Below are positions 43,361-50,123 of a DNA stretch of 64,000 nucleotides, one piece after another (positions within the stretch are counted from its first letter, which is position 1; each line of letters opens with the position of its first letter). Source of the stretch: Bacteroides ilei. Its GTDB lineage: Bacteria; Bacteroidota; Bacteroidia; Bacteroidales; Bacteroidaceae. The notes beneath the pieces were generated by a model. It ran no database searches and had not been told where the DNA came from. It saw only the letters and a list, made by a program, of their open reading frames with translations. The stretch covers positions 1 through 64,000 of the forward strand of contig NZ_LT635801.1 of the NCBI RefSeq assembly GCF_900128495.1, given 5' to 3'. The translations under genes were made by a program, and so were the position numbers.

Positions 43361-45165
43361 GAGGCCGTCTCAAAATGAATTGAGATGGCCTCTGTCGTTT
43401 TATATCAGATTGAAGTCGTTTGGATTTTCCTCAAAAAAAGGAATTTACAAGTTTCTTTCTACAGATTTCATCGCTTTAAACGTTTTTTTCTTGGTCAGAA
43501 GCCTCTTAAGAGGCTACTTTTGCAAGATTATGCGCTATGGCCAGCAGGCCAAATTCAATTTCCACCTTCTTCAGTCCACGGAGATGGAACCTCTTGAAGT
43601 GCTTGTTGTTCTTGAGGTTTCCAAATACGGCTTCCACATCCTGCGGCCGCTGGCTCCGGTATTTAAGACCTTCCGCAGAAAGGAGTTTCTCACGTTCCCT
43701 TTCCTTGATTTTCCTCAGCCTGTGGTTTACCTGTACAATCCTTTCCGACCGGCTTCTGTGACACCGGCATCTTAACGGGCAGCCCTTGCAGTTCCGGGCC
43801 CTGTACCTTGAGATGGTCTGTACAAAACCGTTGTCTGTCGTCCGCTTTACATCGGAGAGTCTTTTCATCCTCTGTCCCATCGGACAGTACATGCCGTCGG
43901 TTTCTTCATTATAGTAAAAGTTGGCAGACAGGAACGGGTCATTCCTGAAGCTTCTTTTCTGTTCCTTGTGGAAATAGCTGTACTTTATGAAGGTTTCAAT
44001 GCCATGCCTGAAGGCGTACAGGTAGTTCTCCTCACTTCCGTATCCGGCGTCACAGACCGACACGTCAGGATATCTGCCGTACAGGGAATGGAAGTCTTCC
44101 ATGTGCAGGGGATAGGTGGAGGTGTCACCGGCACACTGATGGAGGGTATAGTTCAGGATGAACTGTCTGTTGGTACTGACCTGCGGGTTGTATCCGGGCT
44201 TGAGCTGCCCGTTCCTCATGTGGTCCTCCTTCATCCGCATGAACGTGGCGTCGGGGTCTGTCTTGGAGTAGCTGTTGCGCCCGTCGAGAATCTTTCCCTG
44301 GGATTCATATTTCTTCAGCTGTTCGGGCCATGCCTTCTTCACACGCCGAACCTTGGCCTTCACTTTCCGGTCCGCATCCGTTCCCTCCAAGGCTTCATGT
44401 ATCTGCTCCAGCGCCCTTTCCACCTTCTCGGGGGTGATGTCCTGGTAAGTGAGGGGAGCGGAGTCGCGCAGCTCCTGCTTGGTGACGGACTCGGCGTACC
44501 GCCATATCTCCTCAAGCTGTTCCGCGATTCTGGAGATGCGGGTGTGGATGGACTTGCCCCAGACGAACGTATAACGGTTGGCGTTCGCCTCCATCTTCGT
44601 CCCGTCGGTGCAGGCCACGTCCAAACTTACAAAGCCTTCCGCCACAAGGAACTTCACGATGGTGGCGAAGACGGTCTTGAGCACATCCTTCAGCCGACTG
44701 CTGCGGAAACGGTTGATGGTGTTGTGGTCAGGAGTCACATTGCCGGTCAGCCACATGAAGCGGATGTCATTGCGGCAGAACTCTTCGATGCGGCGGCTGG
44801 AATAGATATTGCGCAGATAGGCATATACCAGAATCTGCAGCATCATGCGGGGATGGTAGGCCGGACAGCCTTTGACGGAGTACTTGCGGTAAAGTTCTTC
44901 CAGGCTGATCTGTTCAATGATACGGTGAACAACCCGGACCGGGTCGTTCTGGGGAATAAAATCGCCTAAACACGGAGGTAAAAGCAGATTATCGTTGGAG
45001 GTATAGTTTTTAAACATTATCTTTGGGATATATTGCTTGATTCCCTAAGATACAAAAAATTAGGGAGACGGGCAAGTCCTGACTGAGCGAAGTTGGGGCT
45101 TGCCCGATTTTTTTCCAGACACAAAAAAGGCTATCTCAAATTATATTTCAATTTGAGACAGCCTC
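43361..45165 (-). mobile_element. IS1182-family insertion sequence
   Basis: About 1.8 kb. Terminal inverted repeats are GAGGCCGTCTCAAAATGAA (43361-43379) and, on the other strand, GAGGCTGTCTCAAATTGAA (45165-45147), 17 of 19 matching. Each end also folds on itself: at the left TCTCAA/TTGAGA and GAGGCC/GGCCTC, at the right TCTCAAA/TTTGAGA. Flanking TTAAAAGAG and CTCTTTAA are roughly inverted too, so the exact ends and any target duplication are uncertain. A hairpin GGGCAAG/CTTGCCC with a T-tail lies at about 45069-45112. Confidence 0.85.
43506..45017 (-). CDS. IS1182-family transposase
   Basis: A 503-residue DDE transposase, apparently intact. The N-terminal IS5/IS1182-type region is LPPCLGDFIPQNDPVRVV and YHPRMMLQILVYAYLRNIYSSR. 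Catalytic regions are DGTKMEAN (first Asp), CDAGYGSEENY (second Asp) and DVEAVFGNLKNNKHFKRFHLRG (Glu). A cysteine cluster (CKGCPLRCRCHRS) precedes the C-terminus, as usual in this family. Higher G+C than the surrounding island genes indicates separate arrival. Confidence 0.93.
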   Translation of the reverse strand: MFKNYTSNDNLLLPPCLGDFIPQNDPVRVVHRIIEQISLEELYRKYSVKGCPAYHPRMMLQILVYAYLRNIYSSRRIEEFCRNDIRFMWLTGNVTPDHNTINRFRSSRLKDVLKTVFATIVKFLVAEGFVSLDVACTDGTKMEANANRYTFVWGKSIHTRISRIAEQLEEIWRYAESVTKQELRDSAPLTYQDITPEKVERALEQIHEALEGTDADRKVKAKVRRVKKAWPEQLKKYESQGKILDGRNSYSKTDPDATFMRMKEDHMRNGQLKPGYNPQVSTNRQFILNYTLHQCAGDTSTYPLHMEDFHSLYGRYPDVSVCDAGYGSEENYLYAFRHGIETFIKYSYFHKEQKRSFRNDPFLSANFYYNEETDGMYCPMGQRMKRLSDVKRTTDNGFVQTISRYRARNCKGCPLRCRCHRSRSERIVQVNHRLRKIKEREREKLLSAEGLKYRSQRPQDVEAVFGNLKNNKHFKRFHLRGLKKVEIEFGLLAIAHNLAKVAS

Positions 45166-45185
45166 ACTCTTTAAGTTAATAATTA

Positions 45186-45671
45186 TCAGATTATAGCTTC
45201 TTTTTCACGCAGGTAGTCCAGTAGTTCTTCGGTACGTTCCACTCGGAAGAAAATCTTTCCACGTAAGAAAGCACTGGTAGCACTGATGTAATTATTGACT
45301 TCACGAAACAAAGGGACGAATTGTACACGTTTGCCAGATTCAATAAGTTGTTTCAATATGGATAGCTGAAAGTTGTTATCTTCACCTGTTTGATATGGGG
45401 TTAGTTCTGTCGGTTGAATCCCTCCATCCTCATTTTCTCCAGTAGTCAGATAAGTATATATCCATTTGAAAGAAGCTGGATTAACGTAGTATTTGAATCC
45501 TGCCACATTGTAAGATTCAATCCAGACGCAAGGATAGTTCTCCTTGTCGGTGTATAATCTGATGCTTAGAGTTTCTTTTTTCTGCATCATTGACTTGATG
45601 GCATTGTGCGCACCTGCATTGTCGTACTTCTTTACTTGTGGAACAAGTGTTCCATTAATTTTAAATTCCAT
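45186..45671 (-). CDS. Island protein of unknown function, 161 residues
   Basis: A soluble 161-residue protein with no family that I recognise. It is mixed alpha/beta, with ESYNVAGFKYYVNPASFKWIYTYL in the middle and a helical C-terminus (RVERTEELLDYLREKE). The IS is inserted 20 bases beyond its stop, so its coding sequence is intact, but any read-through to the helicase-like gene is now interrupted. Confidence 0.6.
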   Translation of the reverse strand: MEFKINGTLVPQVKKYDNAGAHNAIKSMMQKKETLSIRLYTDKENYPCVWIESYNVAGFKYYVNPASFKWIYTYLTTGENEDGGIQPTELTPYQTGEDNNFQLSILKQLIESGKRVQFVPLFREVNNYISATSAFLRGKIFFRVERTEELLDYLREKEAII

Positions 45672-45765
45672 GATTCTTCTTTTTTAAAGTTTCTTACTTT
45701 TGTTCCATTCTGAGGAACTGGCAGGTAATCGTTATTAAAAGGTGCGCACCATTTTATTTCTGATT

Positions 45766-45885
45766 ACGTTGCAAAGGTGGGAACTTTGGAGAAGATTAAA
45801 GGAGAGTAAAATTTTGAGGATTTTGGTTCTCCCTTAACTTGCCGCCTTGCAAGTCCTGTCCCTTTGACGCTACAAAGGTGGGGAG
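45766..45885 (-). repeat. Two promoter-like repeats in the leader of the 161-residue gene
   Basis: ACGTTGCAAAGGTGGGAAC (45766-45784) and ACGCTACAAAGGTGGGGAG (45867-45885) match at 15 of 19 positions, 101 bp apart. On the coding (minus) strand each reads CACCTTTG, close to the TAnnTTTG -7 box. The remainder of the 283-bp gap holds a terminator and no gene. Confidence 0.45.
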
Positions 45886-45908
45886 AAACCGTGAGAATAA
45901 GTGAGAGT

Positions 45909-45937
45909 AAAAAATAAGGGAGATGTTACTCTCCCTT
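45909..45937 (-). terminator. Rho-independent terminator
   Basis: AAGGGAGA (45916-45923) pairs with TCTCCCTT (45930-45937), and six T follow on the minus strand (45909-45914). It sits 18 bases after the stop of the 299-residue gene. Confidence 0.75.
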
Positions 45938-45954
45938 AGACAAATGTTTGATTT

Positions 45955-46854
45955 TCAATAATTCTTGTTCTGTACATTCCACGCAAATGTCTTGTTCTTG
46001 CTTAAATATCCTTTTAGTGTAGTCTTGTCTGAGAGGAAATTATCATTGTCTGAGATTCCTGTTAGATAGATAAGCTGTGATATTAGGAATGTGACATCGT
46101 ATGCGTTCTTTCCCCCTTTCCTATAATTGGTGTCAAAAGGTGATAGGAAATTGAAGAACATTTTGAATGTTTGGGCAAACAGGCAGATTCTTTTCGTGTA
46201 GCTTGTTGTGATTTGCTGTTGTTTGGGATAAGTGCTTACCATTTCTATATTGTCATATAGGTGTTCTGCGTCAAGCTCATCTTTAGGATTTAAATCATCC
46301 AAATGTTCTTGGCAACATGAAAGTATGAACTTGATTGCATTGGCGGTTTCTATGGTGTGTATGGTTTTTCCATTCACCTGTAAGGATAAGGTCAGTTCTT
46401 CCTTGAATGTTATATGGTCTGTAAGAGGATTGGCATTGGGGCGTTCTTCATATTGGGATATGCTTTGGAAAAGTTTCTTTATTTCGCTTGCAGGTGTTTC
46501 CCCATATTCAAACGCTTGCCAGCATTTGCCGTCCACGTAATCCTTTATAAACAGAATGATAAACCAAAACTTGTCCTTATCTAACTGCAAAGCTGATAGG
46601 GCAGTCTGAATTTCTTTTTCCTTTTTATATTCTTCATAAGTTAGCGGCATTTCAATAAGCCTGTTGTTGTACCTTTCTTTAAAGGTGGGCATGGCTTCGC
46701 TTCCCTCTAATATCAATCCTTGTATTTCTTTAGGCATTGCAGGATGTATTATCATGGCAAACTGCCAAACATAATCTAAAATATCATCTTCCTCTTTTGC
46801 TTCTAAAGTGGGGTAAACCGCATCTATATTTGTGAACTTGTCTATTGGTTGCAT
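45955..46854 (-). CDS. Island protein of unknown function, 299 residues
   Basis: No recognised family. It is acidic, soluble and largely helical (EAKEEDDILDYVWQFAMIIHPAMPKEI near the start). An upstream TTG frame start at 46881 is rejected because it lies inside a TAACTTTG promoter box (46879-46886); the ATG at 46854 is chosen. It has its own terminator. It lies next to the integrase, where excision-control genes are often found, but it is too large for a typical excisionase. Confidence 0.6.
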   Translation of the reverse strand: MQPIDKFTNIDAVYPTLEAKEEDDILDYVWQFAMIIHPAMPKEIQGLILEGSEAMPTFKERYNNRLIEMPLTYEEYKKEKEIQTALSALQLDKDKFWFIILFIKDYVDGKCWQAFEYGETPASEIKKLFQSISQYEERPNANPLTDHITFKEELTLSLQVNGKTIHTIETANAIKFILSCCQEHLDDLNPKDELDAEHLYDNIEMVSTYPKQQQITTSYTKRICLFAQTFKMFFNFLSPFDTNYRKGGKNAYDVTFLISQLIYLTGISDNDNFLSDKTTLKGYLSKNKTFAWNVQNKNY

Positions 46855-46878
46855 ATTCTTATGTAATGGTTGTATATG

Positions 46879-46886
46879 CAAAGTTA
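46879..46886 (-). promoter_or_regulatory. Bacteroides-type -7 box
   Basis: The minus strand reads TAACTTTG, 25 bases before the ATG at 46854. Confidence 0.55.
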
Positions 46887-46931
46887 ATGAATAAACCCTA
46901 CCTGCATGGAAACAGATAGGGTTATTTAAGA

Positions 46932-48152
46932 TTAGAGTAAATTCTTCATGGCATCATCCACCTGCTCATTATCAAATTTGCTTAGATAAATCTGTGTAGT
47001 TTTTATATCTTGGTGTCCTAATGCTTGTGAAATGATTCCTATGTTTACTCCTGACTTCTTCAAAATCGTGGCGAATGAATGCCGCGCAACATAGGTGGTG
47101 ACTTCTGCTGTAATGCCTAACTCCTTTGCAAAGGCTCTTAATTCCGTATTAATCTGGTGGCAAATTTTATGCACCCTATTGTTTTGCTGCATAGGTGTAA
47201 CATGGCGTTTGTTATGAAGTATAGGAAACAGATAGCCAGTCTGACGCTGATAGTAACCATATTTTTGAATAATCTGTTTAGCTCTGTCTGTTAGCATTAA
47301 ATTTATGCTCCCATGCGTCTTTTGTCTTTTATAAAGCAATCTATCCTCCACTATATTTGTTCCTGTCAAGTGAGCTATATCTACGAAAGATATTCCACCA
47401 CATAAATAAGAGAACGTAAATATATCTTGTGTAAACTGTCGTATCTCGCTTGCATGGCTACAATCCGCATCTATGATTTTAAGAATATCCTCTTTAGATA
47501 AAGCTCTCTTAGCTGTCTTGGTATTGAAGCGACTTAGTTTGTATTCCATGAATGGAGTTTTATCCCTGCTGACAATTTTGGCTTCAATAGCCTTATTGAA
47601 TGCAGCCCTTAGACTTCTGAACTGATAACTGATAGTAACATCGTTGTTACCTTTACTGCGCATCCACTTCTCAAACTTCTTACAGAACTCAACATCAATA
47701 TAACTAAAGGTATAATTTAATTTTTTTCCTTTATTGAAATTCTTTAATGTCCTGTACGAGTTGAGGTAAGCATAGCTTGTTCCTATCCTGCCGTCCTCTT
47801 TCAGTTCCTTTATTAAGGAAAGATAGAACTCTTCTACCGTTTGGGCTTTGATGTTCTTGCGTTGTTCATAAACTAAAGAAGTCGCTGTAAACTCTTCCTC
47901 TCTTGATAATTTTTCTATTACCTTAGTTTGGTATTCTGCCTTTACCTTCAAGATAATATTTTGGATTAATTCTTTGTTGGGGCATTTGGGTTTTGGTTCT
48001 CCTTTGACAAAATCCCAATGTTGGGGACTAACGGATATGCCTAAACTCTTCATCACCCTTTTTCTGTCTTGCGTAATCCTTAACATCAAAGGGTGTTCAC
48101 CATTGGCAAGTGTCTTGCTCTTGAAACAAACAACTGCAATCGTTACGCTCAT
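46932..48152 (-). CDS. Tyrosine integrase of the island
   Basis: A 406-residue integrase with an arm-binding N-terminus (MSVTIAVVCFKSKTLANGEHPLMLRIT), a SAM-like core-binding domain (about 110-200) and a C-terminal catalytic domain. Seen: the lysine region YKRQKTHGSINL, VARHSFAT (Arg II), LGHQDIKTTQIYLSKF (His and nucleophile Tyr). The place of Arg I reads CGGISFVDIAHL, with glycine instead of arginine. The ATG at 48152 is preferred; the longer frame to 48221 would translate the GTTTACAC repeats. The gene faces away from the tRNA and ends at the 299-residue gene's leader. Confidence 0.9.
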   Translation of the reverse strand: MSVTIAVVCFKSKTLANGEHPLMLRITQDRKRVMKSLGISVSPQHWDFVKGEPKPKCPNKELIQNIILKVKAEYQTKVIEKLSREEEFTATSLVYEQRKNIKAQTVEEFYLSLIKELKEDGRIGTSYAYLNSYRTLKNFNKGKKLNYTFSYIDVEFCKKFEKWMRSKGNNDVTISYQFRSLRAAFNKAIEAKIVSRDKTPFMEYKLSRFNTKTAKRALSKEDILKIIDADCSHASEIRQFTQDIFTFSYLCGGISFVDIAHLTGTNIVEDRLLYKRQKTHGSINLMLTDRAKQIIQKYGYYQRQTGYLFPILHNKRHVTPMQQNNRVHKICHQINTELRAFAKELGITAEVTTYVARHSFATILKKSGVNIGIISQALGHQDIKTTQIYLSKFDNEQVDDAMKNLL

Positions 48153-48161
48153 AATTTTGCG

Positions 48162-48181
48162 GTTTACACAGCGGTTTACAC
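48162..48181 (+). repeat. Right tandem GTTTACAC pair (candidate integrase arm site)
   Basis: GTTTACAC at 48162-48169 and 48174-48181, period 12 bp, directly upstream of the integrase ATG and about 100 bp inside attR. It matches the left pair at 34123-34142 in sequence, spacing and orientation. Being in the integrase leader, bound integrase could also repress its own gene. Confidence 0.6.
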
Positions 48182-48234
48182 AACCACCCTTGCGAGGGTA
48201 TGTTTGGGGGCATATAAACAAAAGCCATAAAAAA

Positions 48235-48271
48235 AGAAAAAAGGACTGACAATCGTTTGATTATCAATCCT
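48235..48271 (-). terminator. Terminator of tRNA-Pro
   Basis: On the minus strand AGGATTGA...AATC-AAAC-GATT...TCAGTCCT folds into a stem of 12 pairs in two blocks (one G-U), followed by six T. It lies within the island just past attR, so the island supplies the terminator of the host tRNA. Confidence 0.7.
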
Positions 48272-48276
48272 CTTTC

Positions 48277-48328
48277 ACCAGTCGGGGTGACTGGATTCGA
48301 ACCAGCGACCACACGCCCCCCAGACGCG
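48277..48328 (-). repeat. attR: 52-bp direct repeat within tRNA-Pro
   Basis: Exact match to 34010-34061. It covers tRNA nucleotides 29-75 and 5 bases beyond the 3' end. Recombination between the two copies would remove the island and leave one intact tRNA gene. Confidence 0.92.
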
Positions 48329-48356
48329 TACTCTAACCGGGCTGAGCTACACCCCG
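48282..48356 (-). tRNA. tRNA-Pro (anticodon GGG)
   Basis: A 75-nt cloverleaf: acceptor CGGGGTG/CACCCCG with discriminator A; D-stem GCTC/GAGT; anticodon stem CGCGT/GCGTG with loop CTGGGGG giving anticodon GGG; T-arm GCTGG-TTCGAAT-CCAGT. The CCA tail is not encoded. The gene stays intact because the island carries a copy of its 3' half. Confidence 0.95.
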
Positions 48357-48449
48357 AATTGCGGACGCAAAGGTAACGTTTAATTTTGATTTTTCAAATT
48401 ATTCTTTCGTTTTTCTTGGACGAAAAGTGCGTATGCATCCTAACTCCAG

Positions 48450-49511
48450 CTATCCCATTGTTTCACTATAGAAATCAAGCATGTCAAATATATCTTCACG
48501 GCTGGCTGTTTGGTTGATACGGATATCTCCGATTTCGCCTAATAATGTGAAGTTTACTATGCCGGAGGCTACATTTTTCTTGTCGTGTTTCATAAATTCA
48601 TATAACCGGTCATAGTCTTTGCATGTAAACTCAAGTTTTCCATAATTATTTTTGATGAACTGGATTGTTTGATAGAGTTTGTCTTTCGGGAACCCTGTTT
48701 TCTGGTGAGAATAGTAAAGTTCACAGACCATTCCCCATGCTACGGCATAACCGTGCAATACAGGTTTTTCTATTTCGAGGGAGAAACTTTCGAAAGCATG
48801 TCCTATTGTATGTCCGAAATTCAATGCCTTACGGATTCCTTTCTCGAACGGATCCTGTTCTACAATGTTTTCCTTTACTTCAACCGATTCGCCTACCAGT
48901 TTTTGCAGATGCTTGAAATTGATGTTTTCCATGTTGAAGGTAATCAGCTCACTCCAATGCCGTGTATTGCTGATAAGTCCATGTTTCAACATTTCGGCGT
49001 AACCGGATAATAGATTCTTATGGTCGAGCGTCTTGAGGAATTCACAGTCTATAATGACGCTGTCGGCCGGAGCGAATGAGCCTATTTCATTTTTCAGCCC
49101 GTTGAAGTTGATACCTGTTTTACCTCCTACAGATGCGTCGACCATGGCTAGAAGGGTAGTAGGGATGTTGATCATCTGGATACCGCGTTTGAAGGTTGCT
49201 GCAGCAAATCCTCCCAGATCGGTCACCATGCCACCTCCCAGATTGATCATCAGTGAATGGCGGGTACCCCCTTTACTGCTGAGTTCGGTCCATACATAGG
49301 CCAGTGTTTCCAGATTTTTATGTAAATCTTCCACTCCAATGCATATCTGTTCGGCATTTCTCAGAAATGGCATCTTTTCTATTAACGGCAGGCAGAATGT
49401 ACGGGTATGTTCGTCGGTCAGTATAAAGATTTTGTCATGGGGACATTTTTCTATTGCGTGCCGGAGGTTATCTTCCAGCTGATGGCATATCATTACTTCT
49501 TGTTTGCTCAT
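48450..49511 (-). CDS. aroB: 3-dehydroquinate synthase
   Basis: Converts DAHP to 3-dehydroquinate, the second step of the shikimate pathway, using NAD and a divalent metal. The 353-residue product carries the NAD-binding GGGMVTDLGGFAAATFKRG segment, the PTTLLAMVDASVGGKTGIN motif, and metal ligands within RKALNFGHTIGHAFES and the HGYAVAWGM region. The ATG at 49511 (MSKQEVMICHQ) is chosen over a TTG at 49535. It flanks the tRNA on the side away from the island and belongs to the chromosome backbone. Confidence 0.95.
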   Translation of the reverse strand: MSKQEVMICHQLEDNLRHAIEKCPHDKIFILTDEHTRTFCLPLIEKMPFLRNAEQICIGVEDLHKNLETLAYVWTELSSKGGTRHSLMINLGGGMVTDLGGFAAATFKRGIQMINIPTTLLAMVDASVGGKTGINFNGLKNEIGSFAPADSVIIDCEFLKTLDHKNLLSGYAEMLKHGLISNTRHWSELITFNMENINFKHLQKLVGESVEVKENIVEQDPFEKGIRKALNFGHTIGHAFESFSLEIEKPVLHGYAVAWGMVCELYYSHQKTGFPKDKLYQTIQFIKNNYGKLEFTCKDYDRLYEFMKHDKKNVASGIVNFTLLGEIGDIRINQTASREDIFDMLDFYSETMG

Positions 49512-49582
49512 AGTGGTATTTGGTTTTTGCTGCAAAAATAGAAAAAAAGTGAGAAGGAGATGGCTGTCCGCTTACATTTAAT

Positions 49583-49590
49583 TAATTTTG
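49583..49590 (+). promoter_or_regulatory. Bacteroides-type -7 box
   Basis: TAATTTTG matches TAnnTTTG, 45 bases before the ATG at 49635. Confidence 0.45.
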
Positions 49591-49634
49591 TGTCGAGATT
49601 AATGATAACTTGAAAAATTACTAATAATTGTGCT

Positions 49635-50042
49635 ATGAAAGGATTATTACCAGTTTGGTGTAGGATAGCTGGCTACGCCCTGCTCGTGTTGGCCGTATTT
49701 GTGCCTATTTTAATGTATATGTTTCAGAGGGTTGACGACGGAAATCTGCTGTATGTAAAGCTGAGTATGAAATTAGTGATGTGGATTTCTTTGTTTGCCA
49801 TTTTTTTGTCGAAAGCTAAGGATGAGAGTGAAGTGATTGAAAAGATCCGTGCCAAATCCTTGAAATACGGCTTATATATTTGGGGGGTGTATTATATTGT
49901 GATGTTGATAAAGGGGGCTTTGGATGCAAACCTGCAGGTTGCCGATAATTCGGTAGGAATCGCCTTTATGGTAATCAATGTTTTATGTCTGGAGTTTTTT
50001 ATGCAGAAGCATCGTATGGAGAAAATGTTTAAAAGAAAATAA
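49635..50042 (+). CDS. Small four-helix membrane protein, unknown function
   Basis: A 135-residue protein with four hydrophobic segments (about residues 11-30, 45-60, 78-95 and 105-122) and a basic C-terminus (RMEKMFKRK). No family recognised. It shares direction with the outer-membrane receptor gene 81 bases downstream and could be co-transcribed with it. Confidence 0.7.
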   Translation: MKGLLPVWCRIAGYALLVLAVFVPILMYMFQRVDDGNLLYVKLSMKLVMWISLFAIFLSKAKDESEVIEKIRAKSLKYGLYIWGVYYIVMLIKGALDANLQVADNSVGIAFMVINVLCLEFFMQKHRMEKMFKRK

Positions 50043-50123
50043 ACCTTAAAAAATCTTTAGAGGTTAAACCTTCATAGGCATCCGATGTCAAAAGGACGTT
50101 AAATTTAGATTTAGATAGACATA

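Larger units (their letters stand above)
34010..48328. mobile_element. Integrative genomic island in tRNA-Pro(GGG), 14.3 kb
   Basis: Bounded by an exact 52-bp direct repeat (34010-34061 and 48277-48328). The tyrosine integrase gene lies next to the intact tRNA, and GTTTACAC repeat pairs lie inside both ends. All recognised genes run leftward, away from the tRNA. Contents: integrase, small recombinase, DUF3871, helicase-like protein, unknown proteins, two lipoproteins and an IS1182-type insertion. No relaxase, coupling protein, transfer gene or phage structural gene was found, so it is a cryptic, satellite or decayed element. Confidence 0.9.

Noticed and set aside
43968..44969. Long plus-strand open frame (333 codons) opposite the transposase
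   Set aside because: It is a shadow of the G+C-richer transposase gene. The translation is repetitive in Val, Leu and Gly and matches no family.
48153..48221. Longer integrase N-terminus from 48221
   Set aside because: The extra residues (CVNRCVNR) are the translation of the GTTTACAC direct repeats, and integrases of this type start MSVTIAVV-like.
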